Source of the DNA: JBFWWP01 sp050246115
GTDB lineage: Bacteria; Planctomycetota; UBA8108; UBA1146; JAJFFE01
Direction of reading: 5' to 3'
Assembly (NCBI GenBank): GCA_050246115.1
Contig: JBFWWP010000047.1
Coordinates: 1-29,087 of the forward strand
Length of the DNA: 29,087 nt
Shown here: in pieces, positions 6,039 through 14,220 of the stretch
Position numbering within the stretch: position 1 is the first letter of the stretch
Layout of the letters: every line of letters starts with the position of its first letter
Program-made: the position numbers and the translations under genes
The notes under the pieces: model-generated
The model's database searches: none
What the model was told of the DNA's origin: nothing
What the model saw: the letters and a program-made list of their open reading frames with translations, nothing else

Positions 6039-8294
6039 GGACAAGTCGAACTCGAGCTGGTCGCCGGCAGCCTGCACGCGAACGCGATGAATCGGGCTTC
6101 CGGCACGAAGCAGGCGCTCGGCGAGAGCCTGTCGAATCTCGTGATCGACGACTCGCCGAAGCTCGCGCGCGCCGAACATGTCGCTCTCCCCGCGCCGCGC
6201 CAAGTACGAGTAGGCGCTGTCAGCGAGCTCGAGCGACACACTCAGCGTCGCGAGTTGGTCCTCGATCTCGCCCACGTAGCGGTCGATGATCTTTCGCAAC
6301 GATTCGGGGCCCAGCGGCTGGAATCGCAGAATCTCGTCGATGCGGTTCACCAGCTCGGGACGGAAGAACTTCGTCAGAGCGCGCCGAACGCCCGCGTCCT
6401 GGCTTGCGCCCCGCGCTTTCGGCTCGCCCGCGGAACCCGCCTGGAAACCCAGGCGTCCCGCGGCTTCCTCCGGTTCGAGCACGACGTTGCTCGTGAGGAT
6501 CACCACCGCCTGCCGGAAGTCCGCGGAGTGACCGTGAGCACCGCTCAGTCGTCCGTCGTCGAAGATCTGCAGGAACAAGTCGCTGAGCTGGGGGTGCGCC
6601 TTCTCGATCTCGTCGAACAACACCACCGAGTGCGGATGGGTGCGCACCGCGGCGATCAGCAAACCCTCCTCCTCGTAGCCGACGTAACCCGGGGGGGCCC
6701 CGATCAGCTTCGCCACCGAATGCGGCTCCGAGTACTCGGACATGTCGAAGCGCACGAGGCGCCGCTCGTCTCCGAATAGCAAGCCGGCAAGACTCTTCGC
6801 GAGTTCGGTCTTGCCGACGCCGGTCGGTCCCAGGAACAAGAACACCCCGATCGGACGCTGGGGGGGCGCCAGGCCGGCACGCGCCGTGAGCACCGCGCGC
6901 GCCACGGCTTCGACCGCAGCATCCTGGCCGACGACCCGGAGCTTGAGGTGCTTCTCGAGGTTGAGGAGACCCTTCAAGGTATCCCCGGCGAGACGCTCGA
7001 CGGGGATACCCGTCCATTGCGCGACCGTCTGGCGCACATCGTTCTCGGACACGATCGTGGGTCCGTCGTTCGCTTCGGATTCGGCGCTGGTGCCGCGCAA
7101 CGCCTTGAGCCGACAGCGGGCGCAGGATTGGTCCAGCGCGTCCAGCGCCTTGTCCGGGAGCCGCCGCTCGGGCAAGTGCCGCATCGTGAGCTGCAGTGCG
7201 GCCTCGAGCGCGCGCTCGTGGATCTCGACGCCATGGTGCGCCTCGAACGACGGACGAACTGCCCGCAAGATTCGCAGCGTGTCATCTTCGGTTGGCTCTT
7301 CGACCAGGATCTTGTCGAAGCGCCGATCGAGCGCTGCATCCTTCTCGATCCCGCGCCGGTACTCCGCGATGGTCGTGGCGCCAATCACGCGAATGTCACC
7401 GCGCGCCAGCGCCGGCTTCAGGATGTTGGCCGCATCGAGAGAGTCGCCGCCGCTCGAACCACCGCCCACGAGAGTGTGGGCCTCGTCCAAGAACAGGATC
7501 ACGTTCTTGTTCGCCCGCGCTTCGTCGAGGATCCCGAGGAGCCGCTCTTCGAACTCGCCTCGGAACTTGGTTCCAGCGACGAGCGAGGCGACGGATAGCT
7601 CGATGACGCGCGCCCCCACGAAGGGGTCTGGACAGTTCGGTTGCACCACGCGCTGCGCGAAGCCCTCGACGATGGCGGTCTTGCCAACCCCGGCTTCTCC
7701 CACGAGCACCGGGTTGTTCTTGTTCTTGCGCAGCAGCACTTCCTGCAGCTTGTCTTGCTCGCTGTCGCGCCCGATGACCGGGACCAGCGCTCCCGCCCGC
7801 GCCAGGGCCGTGAGGTCGTTGCCGTACTTGTCGAGGAGGGGCGTCTCGGTCGGCGGCGGCGGGGTCTCCTGCTGCAGGCTTGCCTGGATTGCAGTGAGGT
7901 CTGCGCCGAACCCGCGTAGCAAACGCAAGGGGACGCTGCGCCCCTCGCGAAAGACCGCTTCCAAGAGATGCGACGGCTCAACGGCCTGCCGGTGGCGCCG
8001 CCCGGCAATGCGGCCGGCCAACTGAATCACCGCGTGGCAACGCGGGCTGTAGATCATCTCGTCGCCCCACGGGTGATGCCCCTCGGCGGCCGATCCCTGC
8101 TGAATCGCCGCATGCAACCGCGGAATGTCGACGCCGTGACTGGCCAGCGCGTCGGCGAGCCCGGTCTCCTCTTCTTCGATGAGACCGAGGAACAGATGCT
8201 CGACACCCAAGAAGTGGTGCTCGGCGCGCGTGCTCTGACGAGCCGCCTCGGTCAACACCCGAACGCTATGGGGCGAAAGTTGCGGTAGGTACAA
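6036..8294 (-). CDS. Clp-family AAA+ chaperone (ClpA/ClpC type)
   Basis: A 752-residue ATP-driven protein unfoldase. An N-terminal Clp domain (about 5-135) is followed by two ATPase modules: Walker A GEAGVGKT (199-206) with Walker B VILFLDEAH, then Walker A GPTGVGKT (489-496) with Walker B VVLFDEIEKAH. The long coiled-coil middle domain of ClpB and the UVR segment of ClpC are essentially absent. An LGF tripeptide after the second sensor region sits where ClpA and ClpC carry their ClpP-docking loop, so coupling to ClpP is possible. I chose TTG 8294, preceded by CAGAGGA, because the longer frame runs through the FHA gene. The FHA gene ends 20 bases upstream, so the two form an operon. The stop codon comes from the palindromic element. 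It could be a specialised ClpV-like protein, but no type VI secretion genes are visible. Confidence 0.93.
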   Translation of the reverse strand: MYLPQLSPHSVRVLTEAARQSTRAEHHFLGVEHLFLGLIEEEETGLADALASHGVDIPRLHAAIQQGSAAEGHHPWGDEMIYSPRCHAVIQLAGRIAGRRHRQAVEPSHLLEAVFREGRSVPLRLLRGFGADLTAIQASLQQETPPPPTETPLLDKYGNDLTALARAGALVPVIGRDSEQDKLQEVLLRKNKNNPVLVGEAGVGKTAIVEGFAQRVVQPNCPDPFVGARVIELSVASLVAGTKFRGEFEERLLGILDEARANKNVILFLDEAHTLVGGGSSGGDSLDAANILKPALARGDIRVIGATTIAEYRRGIEKDAALDRRFDKILVEEPTEDDTLRILRAVRPSFEAHHGVEIHERALEAALQLTMRHLPERRLPDKALDALDQSCARCRLKALRGTSAESEANDGPTIVSENDVRQTVAQWTGIPVERLAGDTLKGLLNLEKHLKLRVVGQDAAVEAVARAVLTARAGLAPPQRPIGVFLFLGPTGVGKTELAKSLAGLLFGDERRLVRFDMSEYSEPHSVAKLIGAPPGYVGYEEEGLLIAAVRTHPHSVVLFDEIEKAHPQLSDLFLQIFDDGRLSGAHGHSADFRQAVVILTSNVVLEPEEAAGRLGFQAGSAGEPKARGASQDAGVRRALTKFFRPELVNRIDEILRFQPLGPESLRKIIDRYVGEIEDQLATLSVSLELADSAYSYLARRGESDMFGARELRRVVDHEIRQALAERLLRAGSPIHRVRVQAAGDQLEFDLS

Positions 8295-8314
8295 CGGGTC
8301 CTCTGAGCTCTCGT

Positions 8315-8716
8315 TTACTGCGGCATGAACTCGATGCAGGTTGCACCGACGACGAACAGAGTCCCCGGGCGAATCGGCGCGCGGCGCAACACCCGTTTCT
8401 TCCCGAGGAAGGTGCCGTTGCGGCTCTGTAGATCCTCGATCGAGTACCCGGGGCCTTCGGCAACGATGCGAGCATGGTGGCCGGAGACCCGAAGATCGAG
8501 CGGCAGCACGAGGTCGTTGTCGCCAGAGCGGCCGATCGACAGACTGTCCCCAGCGACGTTCTTGCGCAAGCCGTCCATCGGGCCGCCGATGACCTCGAGC
8601 CGTACCTGCCCTCGGTCCTCGCTCAGGAGGTCGAGGAACGGACCAGGCCGGCTCTTCAAGAGTACCGTGCGGTGCGTGTCGTCCTCCGGAGTCCCCTGGC
8701 CCTCCGTCTGGTTCAT
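8315..8716 (-). CDS. FHA-domain protein
   Basis: A 133-residue protein with a single forkhead-associated domain at about residues 40-130. It shows the characteristic SIGRSGDNDLVLP, then VSGHHARI, then SRNGTFLGKKRV, which are the loops that bind phosphothreonine peptides. The first 35 residues are charged and probably flexible. It is cytoplasmic, with no signal peptide. I chose ATG 8716 over 8752 because a strong purine-rich site (GGAGGGGGAGGA) lies just before it. It is co-transcribed with the Clp ATPase, suggesting that Ser/Thr phosphorylation recruits or regulates the chaperone; this is inference. No kinase or phosphatase gene lies nearby. Confidence 0.92.
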   Translation of the reverse strand: MNQTEGQGTPEDDTHRTVLLKSRPGPFLDLLSEDRGQVRLEVIGGPMDGLRKNVAGDSLSIGRSGDNDLVLPLDLRVSGHHARIVAEGPGYSIEDLQSRNGTFLGKKRVLRRAPIRPGTLFVVGATCIEFMPQ

Positions 8717-8731
8717 GTTCCTCCCCCTCCG

Positions 8732-8758
8732 CGAGCATCTCGACCCGAGCATCTCGAC
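8732..8758 (-). repeat. 14-bp tandem repeat before the FHA gene
   Basis: CGAGCATCTCGAC occurs twice with a 14-bp period, directly upstream of the ribosome binding site of the FHA gene. Each unit contains the imperfect palindrome CGAGcaTCTCG. It may be a binding site or simply one more of the short tandem duplications seen in this window. Confidence 0.6.
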
Positions 8759-9048
8759 TTTTGGGCATGACGGATGTCTGCGATCGTCGACGAGCCCACG
8801 ATGGTAGCCGACCCCCCGGCGGATGCTACCCCCTACCGCTGGCCGACGCCTTACCCCACCTCACCGGTGAGCTGCTCTCTGCGCCTTCCCCGCGAGCCGT
8901 TGGGCCGGCATACTGCCCGCATGTCGAACCCGTGCACCCCTCGCGATGCGGCAAGTCGTGACCTGTCCCGGCACGCGTGGATCGGGCTGCGCGGAGTCGT
9001 TGGCCTGAACTGCCTGCTCGTCACTGCTGCGCCTTCGGAGCCCACCCT
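8759..9048. other. Divergent intergenic region, possible 43-codon ORF
   Basis: This separates the minus-strand FHA-clp operon from the plus-strand Nudix-HAD pair and should hold both promoters, but I cannot place them with confidence. A 43-codon frame from ATG 8921 ends at TGA 9050-9052, overlapping the TTG start of the Nudix gene by two bases. That could be a coupled upstream ORF, but its sequence is not obviously protein-like. Confidence 0.3.
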
Positions 9049-9729
9049 TTGAACCCGCCACCCGATCGTTCGCTGCGGGTCTCGCCCGCTGTGCTCGCGC
9101 AACGCCTCGAGGGTCTCCGCCTGTCGAATCCAGTGCGTCCGATCGATCGCGTCGCGGCGGTGTTGTTGCTGGTCCTCGACCGGCCGCACCCAAGCTTCCT
9201 CGGCATCGTGCGCAAGGAATCCGGCCTTCACGGCGGACAGTTCGCGCTCCCGGGTGGCGGTGTCGAACCTGGAGATCGCGATGCGTGGGCGGCGGCCGTG
9301 CGCGAAGCGCGTGAAGAAGTCGGCCTACGCGACGAGCCCATCGCGCTGGGGCGACTCGGCGACTACGACACGGTTGTGAGCCGCACTCGCGTGACCGTGC
9401 AGGTCGGCTTCTTACCTCGCGCTCAGTCGTGGTCCCCGCAGGAGAGCGAAGTCCAAGGGATCTTCGAGGTGCCCTGGGCGCCGCTGGTCGCGCTATACGA
9501 AGACCTTCCGCCAGTCGAGCGAGGCACCTTGCTGCCGATCGACGCCGGCTTCGAATTCGATGCCGCGCCCTACTGCGTGGCTGGCGTGCTGCCACCGCGG
9601 GGGCGCGGCCACCGGCTCACGACGCCGTCCGGAACTCACGACATGCCCTTCGTGTGGGGGCTGACTGCACGAATTCTCTACGACTTCATCCACCACGTGT
9701 GGCAACCCGATCCTTCGGCGAAACCATGA
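9049..9729 (+). CDS. Nudix hydrolase, CoA pyrophosphatase (NudL)-like
   Basis: A 226-residue Nudix enzyme. The motif ends in REAREEVGL, the metal-binding helix. The preceding stretch, ESGLHGGQFALPGGGVEPGD, matches the extra signature of coenzyme A pyrophosphatases (L-x-x-H-x-G-Q-x-x-F-P-G-G). The likely reaction is cleavage of CoA or its derivatives to phosphopantetheine and 3',5'-ADP. The usual first glutamate of the Nudix box is not conserved at its exact position, as in some CoA-type members. The start is TTG 9049, eight bases after GGAG, because residues before it lack family similarity. The gene overlaps the next by ATGA, so both are translated together. Confidence 0.88.
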   Translation: MNPPPDRSLRVSPAVLAQRLEGLRLSNPVRPIDRVAAVLLLVLDRPHPSFLGIVRKESGLHGGQFALPGGGVEPGDRDAWAAAVREAREEVGLRDEPIALGRLGDYDTVVSRTRVTVQVGFLPRAQSWSPQESEVQGIFEVPWAPLVALYEDLPPVERGTLLPIDAGFEFDAAPYCVAGVLPPRGRGHRLTTPSGTHDMPFVWGLTARILYDFIHHVWQPDPSAKP

Positions 9730-10415
9730 AGCGGAAACTGGTGCTCTTCGACATCGACGGCACTCTGCTCTCCGCCAAGGGCGCCGCGCGTCCCGTGGTG
9801 CTCGAGACCTTGCGGGAGTTCTTCGGGGTAACCGGCGTCTGGGAGGGCTACGCGTTCGCGGGCAAAACCGACCCGCAGATCTTTCGCGAATTGGCCCGGG
9901 CGGCGGGCGTGTCCGAGGCGCAACTGGCGGCCACGCTACCGGCCGCGCTCACCGAGTACGCGCGTCGCCTCGAGGCCCGACTCGAGCCGCAGCACGTGGT
10001 CTTGAAGCCGGGCACGCGCGAACTCCTCGCCGCCCTGAGCTGCCAGAGCGCCGTCACGGTTGGATTGCTGACCGGCAATCTCGAGCCCTGCGCGCGGACC
10101 AAACTGCGCCACCCCGGAATCGATCACCACTTCGCCTTGGGCGCCTATGGGTCCGACGACGCAGACCGCTATCGGCTACCCCCCGTTGCCCTGGCCCGCG
10201 CCACGGCGGCAACCGGCTACCGCTTCACGGGCCCCGAGACCGTGATCATCGGCGACTCCATCCATGACGTTCGTTGCGGGCGCACACTTGGAGTCCGCAG
10301 CGTGGCCGTCCTCACTGGGCCCACTCCGCGCGCCGAGCTCGAACGCGAACACCCAGCGGCGATCCTCGACGACTTCGGCGACCTCGAGTGCGCGCTGCGA
10401 GCAATTCTGGACTGA
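9726..10415 (+). CDS. HAD-superfamily phosphatase (phosphoglycolate phosphatase-like)
   Basis: A 229-residue hydrolase of the haloacid dehalogenase superfamily. Motif I FDIDGTLL holds the nucleophile Asp9 and the acid Asp11, motif II is LLTGN, and motif IV GDSIHDV binds magnesium. The helical cap after motif I (FAGKTDPQIFREL) places it among small-metabolite phosphatases related to Gph/PGMB. The exact substrate cannot be told; phosphoglycolate and sugar phosphates are typical. ATG 9726 overlaps the Nudix stop by four bases, so the pair is an operon and may have a house-cleaning role toward damaged or surplus metabolites (inference). A weak hairpin at 10424-10442 follows. Confidence 0.92.
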   Translation: MKRKLVLFDIDGTLLSAKGAARPVVLETLREFFGVTGVWEGYAFAGKTDPQIFRELARAAGVSEAQLAATLPAALTEYARRLEARLEPQHVVLKPGTRELLAALSCQSAVTVGLLTGNLEPCARTKLRHPGIDHHFALGAYGSDDADRYRLPPVALARATAATGYRFTGPETVIIGDSIHDVRCGRTLGVRSVAVLTGPTPRAELEREHPAAILDDFGDLECALRAILD

Positions 10416-10423
10416 GCAGGGGC

Positions 10424-10442
10424 GGGTCGCACCGGCCGACCC
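10424..10442 (+). terminator. Weak hairpin between convergent genes
   Basis: GGGTCG and CGACCC form a 6-bp stem with a 7-base loop, nine bases after the HAD stop codon and facing the minus-strand lipoprotein gene. There is no T-run. Confidence 0.3.
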
Positions 10443-10453
10443 ACCCCCGGGAC

Positions 10454-10482
10454 ATCGTGCCGACCTGTATCGTGCCGACCTG
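10454..10482 (+). repeat. Two 14-bp units with a 15-bp period
   Basis: ATCGTGCCGACCTG occurs at 10454-10467 and 10469-10482, giving a 15-bp period in the convergent gap between the HAD and lipoprotein genes. Confidence 0.7.
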
Positions 10483-10567
10483 GGCGGCCTCGAGCCCTAG
10501 CGCTTCCGCGGCCAGGGCGAAGGAGCGTGGTGACCCGGGGCGTTCGGTCGCCGACCCGGCCAAAGCC

Positions 10568-11470
10568 TCAGGTACCGCTCGCGACGACGTAGGTTCCGTC
10601 GTGCCGGTGGATGCCGCGCACGTAGACGCGCGCGTCGCCATCGGTGTTGGCCGGCGGTCGCGCCCCCTGCAGGTCCACCGGTTTCCAGCTGACGATCGTG
10701 GGCTCGTAGTCGCTACAGACTTCTTCGCACGTCCGCGTGATGGTAGCGAGCTCATCGGTCGACGCACGCTGGTACTCGAGCAGGCCCGTGTCGTAGACCG
10801 AAATCCACCACGCGCCATACGCGTCGGGGGCGGTCGGCGGCGTGACCTCGAAGGTCAACCCTTTGCGCTCCGCGGTGCCTCGGGTGAGGTCGAGCCTGCG
10901 AACGATCTCCTGATCCTCCGCGTCCGCGAGCAACAAGCACAACGTCTCGACGCACTCCCGGCGCACACCGGGTGGTGGCGGATCCTTGTAGAATCCGATC
11001 TCCAGACCTGCCGGCTGGTCCGGATCGCCATAGATGTTGATCTCGTACCCACCACTACGGTGCGACATGTACGGCACCTGCGCCAGCACGCCACGGTCGA
11101 TGACGGTCGCGGGCACCTGTTTGAGGGCGCTCGCCCACTCGCGACTGGCGACGGTCTCGAGGCAGGCGTCCCACGGAAGCAACCGCCCCTTGACTGGAGT
11201 CGTGGGGCTCGCCGCTCCCTCCTCCTTCATCGAGCGGATCTCTCCGGTTGTCAGACTGACGGACCCATAGTCGACCTGAATGACCGAGCCGCCGCGATCG
11301 GTACGAAGCAGCTTCCCTTCGAGCTTCTTTCCGTTCTTGAGTTCGACACCCACCTTGGAGTTGGTCGCGACCTGCGCGATCTCGCTCATCACGGCGCACC
11401 CGGCCACCACGAGAATCCCGATACCTGCGATACCGCGAAGCCCTCGGCACGCTCCGGACCTGCTGCACAT
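10568..11470 (-). CDS. Predicted lipoprotein of unknown function
   Basis: A 300-residue protein with a lipoprotein signal: a positively charged start, the hydrophobic stretch GIAGIGILV, then the lipobox VAGC. It should be anchored by lipid in the cell envelope. After the signal comes VGVELKNGKKLEGKLL, then VIQVDYGSVSLTTGEI, a short beta-rich segment of the kind that recurs in proteins with a ligand- or RNA-like small barrel fold. The rest is unfamiliar. ATG 11470 was chosen because GGGGGAA lies just before it and it gives a clean signal peptide; the frame opens farther upstream without one. It follows the small membrane-protein gene by 141 bp in the same direction. Confidence 0.75.
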   Translation of the reverse strand: MCSRSGACRGLRGIAGIGILVVAGCAVMSEIAQVATNSKVGVELKNGKKLEGKLLRTDRGGSVIQVDYGSVSLTTGEIRSMKEEGAASPTTPVKGRLLPWDACLETVASREWASALKQVPATVIDRGVLAQVPYMSHRSGGYEINIYGDPDQPAGLEIGFYKDPPPPGVRRECVETLCLLLADAEDQEIVRRLDLTRGTAERKGLTFEVTPPTAPDAYGAWWISVYDTGLLEYQRASTDELATITRTCEEVCSDYEPTIVSWKPVDLQGARPPANTDGDARVYVRGIHRHDGTYVVASGT

Positions 11471-11611
11471 AGAGTTCCCCCAATCGATTGCCCCATCACG
11501 GGTCGAGCGCGAAAGGCCCCCTTGCCGATCCACGCCCATGACGAACAGTATCACCGGCCGAGCGTCCGCGGATCAAGCACACCCGCGCGCCCCTCCCGTC
11601 GGGGAGCGCGG

Positions 11612-11917
11612 TCATCGCTTCTCGAGATGGAGTTCCACCCCGCCGACGAGCCCGGCAACGAGATTGAAAATGCACGCCCAAACGATGCCCGAGACGAACC
11701 CGAGCAACCCGTAGCCTACCGGCAGGATGATCACCGCGCCGACACCGAGAACGAGTCCCACGATCGCCCCTTCCGGTCGACCCGCCCCAACGGCGCCGAT
11801 CGTGATGCCGGCCACCGCCAACAAGGTGAAGACCGCACCCACCAAGAGCCCGAGCAAGGCATTCGCCGCCCCGAACAGCTTGGCCACCGAGAACACACCG
11901 ACGCTTCGCAGCACCAT
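11612..11917 (-). CDS. Small membrane protein, DUF3566-like
   Basis: A 101-residue protein with two to three hydrophobic segments. The ending FNLVAGLVGGVELHLEKR resembles a widespread family of small membrane proteins that finish in I-Y-N-L-V-A-x-x-V-G-G-I-E-x-E-L-E, sometimes grouped with DUF3566; function unknown. The start SVAKLFGAANALLGLLVG fits the same family. ATG 11917 is preceded by an excellent site (GGAGGTG), which decides the start against ATG 11941. It heads a possible two-gene operon with the lipoprotein. Confidence 0.72.
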   Translation of the reverse strand: MVLRSVGVFSVAKLFGAANALLGLLVGAVFTLLAVAGITIGAVGAGRPEGAIVGLVLGVGAVIILPVGYGLLGFVSGIVWACIFNLVAGLVGGVELHLEKR

Positions 11918-12247
11918 GGGTACACCTCCAGCTTTCGTCAACCACCTCGAACCCGGCCGATCCGCCGAGTCATGACCGACGCCACCCCAGAAGTCGAGCC
12001 CCTTCTGGCCGGGCGCACGAGATCACACACCGGGGGCCCCAGACAGCCGGAAATGGCGCACCCCCTGGCGCACCAAGGCGGTGGACTTGGGGCTCCCGCC
12101 GCCCCGGCAAGCCACACTACCGGGCCGCGAGCAGGACGATCCGCTTCCCCTCCTGAGTCCGGCGCGATAGCCTCCGCCGCGAAACGAGTCGAGACAAGTC
12201 GTCATTCGAGCCCCACGAATTGCTACGGAATCGACACGCGCACGCGC
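11918..12247. other. Intergenic, no gene recognised
   Basis: About 330 bp between the start of the minus-strand membrane-protein gene and palindromic element B. I see no supportable coding region. It contains TGGCGCACC twice with a 12-bp period near 12054-12074. It should hold the promoter of the minus-strand pair, which I could not place. Confidence 0.4.
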
Positions 12248-12431
12248 TGAGGAGTCGCCCACGAATAACTTCGACATCTTGCCGTCGATTGGGGTCAGAT
12301 TCGGCCGCTCCGGAAAGCTCGGAACCGGAGGCGTAGCCTTAGTTCCGGTGAGGATTTCGAGGTTTTCGGATCGGTCGAAGATGGCCCGAAGCGACGAGCA
12401 AGAGGGTGAAGTCATTCTTGGCGACTCCTTA
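12248..12431 (+). mobile_element. 183-bp palindromic (foldback) element, copy B
   Basis: Starts TGAGGAGTCGCCC and ends GGCGACTCCTTA, with one base missing in the right terminal repeat (CTTGGCG instead of CTTGGGCG). It is nearly identical to copy C, with about ten differences by eye. It lies 59 bp upstream of the SulP gene and has the same orientation toward it as the other copies have toward their downstream genes. Confidence 0.88.
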
Positions 12432-12490
12432 CCCCGAAATCTTCGTCAGGTTGACCTTGGCCCCTACTTCGAACCAACAGAGTTGCCTCG

Positions 12491-14203
12491 ATGAGCAAGT
12501 CACCGTTCACGCCCACTCGCGACTTGGTGCCACAACTTTGGACCGTGATTCGAGAGGGCTACTCGCTGCGACAACTGAGCAGCGACGTGGCCGCCGGAGT
12601 CGTCGTCGGCGTGGTAGCCTTGCCGCTCGCCATCGCCTTCGGCATCGCCTCCGGCGTAAAACCCGAACAGGGGCTCTTCACTGCGGTCGTCGCCGGTTTC
12701 TTGATTGCCGCGCTGAGCGGCAGTCGAGTGCAGATCGGCGGCCCGACCGGAGCCTGGGTGGTCATCGTGCTTGGCATCGTCCAGGAGCACGGCTACGAAG
12801 GACTCGCACTCGCGACGATGATGGCGGGCGTTCTGCTGATCGTCATGGGGCTGGCCGGACTCGGTAGCGTCATCAAGTTCATCCCCTATCCGGTGAACGT
12901 GGGGTTCACGTCGGGCATCGCGCTCGTCATCGCCACGATCCAGGTGAAGGACCTGCTCGGCCTGGAGATCAACGCCCCGGCGGCCCACTTTCTCGCGCAG
13001 CTGCGCGCTTACTCGAGTTCCTTGTCGACGGCCAACCCATGGGCCATCGCTCTCGGGTTGCTGACCATCGCCATCGTAGTCCTCTGGCCCAGGGTCACGC
13101 GGCGCGTTCCTGGTTCCCTGGTCGCAATCGTCTCGACGACGCTCCTCGTGCAGTTCGCGAGCCTGCCCGTCGAGACCATCGCGAGCCGTTTCGGTGGCGT
13201 GCCGAGCACGCTGCCGGCGCCACAACTACCGCAGATCAGCCTGTCGTTACTCCAGGAGTTATCATCGCCCGCCCTGGCCATCGCGTTGCTCGCGGCGATC
13301 GAGTCCCTCATGTCCGCTGCGGTTGCGGACGGAATGCTCGGCACCCGTCACCGATCCAACATGGAGTTGGTAGCCCAGGGGGTGGCCAACATCGCCTCGC
13401 CAGTATTCGGCGGCATTCCGGCAACCGGCGCCGTTGCCCGTACCGCGACCAACATCAAACAAGGCGGTCGTTCGCCGATCGCCGGAATCACACACGCGGT
13501 CGTCCTCTTGCTGATCATCGTGCTGTTCGCCAAGTGGGCCTCGCTGATTCCCATCTGCTGTCTCTCGGGGATCCTCATGGTCGTCGCCTACAACATGAGC
13601 GAGTGGCGCCTCTTCGTGCGTCTGTTCCGCAGCCCCAAAGAAGACATCGGCGTCCTCGTCACGACCTTCGCCCTCACCGTCTTCGTGGACCTCGTCGTGG
13701 CGCTCGAAGTGGGTGTGGTGCTGGCAGCGATCCTATTCATGCACCGAATGGCCTCGTTGAGTCAGTCGGAGTTCGTGACGAGTTCCCTGCGCAGCGACGC
13801 TCACGAGGCGCTCCCGGTCGCTCCGCACCAGATCCCGGACGGCGTCGAGGTTTTCGAGATCTTCGGCACGTTCTTCTTCGGCGCCGCCAGCAAGTTCCGG
13901 GACGCTCTCGACCGAGCAGCGAAGCCTCCGCGCGTGTTGATCTTGCGCATGCGCGAGGTCCACGTCATCGACGCCACGGGTCTTCATGCGCTCGAGGAGC
14001 TGATCGACAAGAACACTCGCTATGGAACCCGCTTGATGGTGGCTGGGCTGCAGAAGCAGCCCTTCCAAGTCATCGAACGCGCCGGCCTCGTCGACCGCAT
14101 TGGCCGCGAGCACTTCCACGCCAACCTCCGGGAGGCCATTGCGCATGCCGAACGCGTCATGGCAGAACCGGGTCCTTCAGTGCCGAAACCAGCGAGCCAC
14201 TGA
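12491..14203 (+). CDS. SulP/SLC26-family anion transporter with STAS domain
   Basis: A 570-residue inner-membrane transporter. The first 410 residues hold the hydrophobic SulP core, including DVAAGVVVGVVALPLAIAFG and the substrate-site region IGGPTGAWVVIVLG. Later come SPVFGGIPATGAVARTATN and a C-terminal cytoplasmic STAS domain (about 440-555) with the motif VIDATGLHALEEL. Family members carry sulfate, bicarbonate, dicarboxylates or other anions with sodium or protons; the substrate cannot be fixed from sequence here. ATG 12491 lacks a strong ribosome binding site, so initiation may depend on leader structure, and element B lies just upstream. No carbonic anhydrase gene is adjacent, which would have pointed to bicarbonate. 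The gene ends 17 bp from the convergent thiL. Confidence 0.93.
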   Translation: MSKSPFTPTRDLVPQLWTVIREGYSLRQLSSDVAAGVVVGVVALPLAIAFGIASGVKPEQGLFTAVVAGFLIAALSGSRVQIGGPTGAWVVIVLGIVQEHGYEGLALATMMAGVLLIVMGLAGLGSVIKFIPYPVNVGFTSGIALVIATIQVKDLLGLEINAPAAHFLAQLRAYSSSLSTANPWAIALGLLTIAIVVLWPRVTRRVPGSLVAIVSTTLLVQFASLPVETIASRFGGVPSTLPAPQLPQISLSLLQELSSPALAIALLAAIESLMSAAVADGMLGTRHRSNMELVAQGVANIASPVFGGIPATGAVARTATNIKQGGRSPIAGITHAVVLLLIIVLFAKWASLIPICCLSGILMVVAYNMSEWRLFVRLFRSPKEDIGVLVTTFALTVFVDLVVALEVGVVLAAILFMHRMASLSQSEFVTSSLRSDAHEALPVAPHQIPDGVEVFEIFGTFFFGAASKFRDALDRAAKPPRVLILRMREVHVIDATGLHALEELIDKNTRYGTRLMVAGLQKQPFQVIERAGLVDRIGREHFHANLREAIAHAERVMAEPGPSVPKPASH

Positions 14204-14220
14204 CACGGCCGCGTGCGACC

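Noticed and set aside
8295..8768. An N-terminal extension of the Clp protein
   Set aside because: It runs through the FHA gene in another frame and has no Clp-like sequence; the Clp N-domain begins right after TTG 8294.
10274..12250. A 658-codon plus-strand open frame
   Set aside because: It lies antisense to the lipoprotein and membrane-protein genes, has no domain and is rich in Arg, His and Pro, as expected for a shadow frame in GC-rich DNA. Its stop merely coincides with the start of element B.
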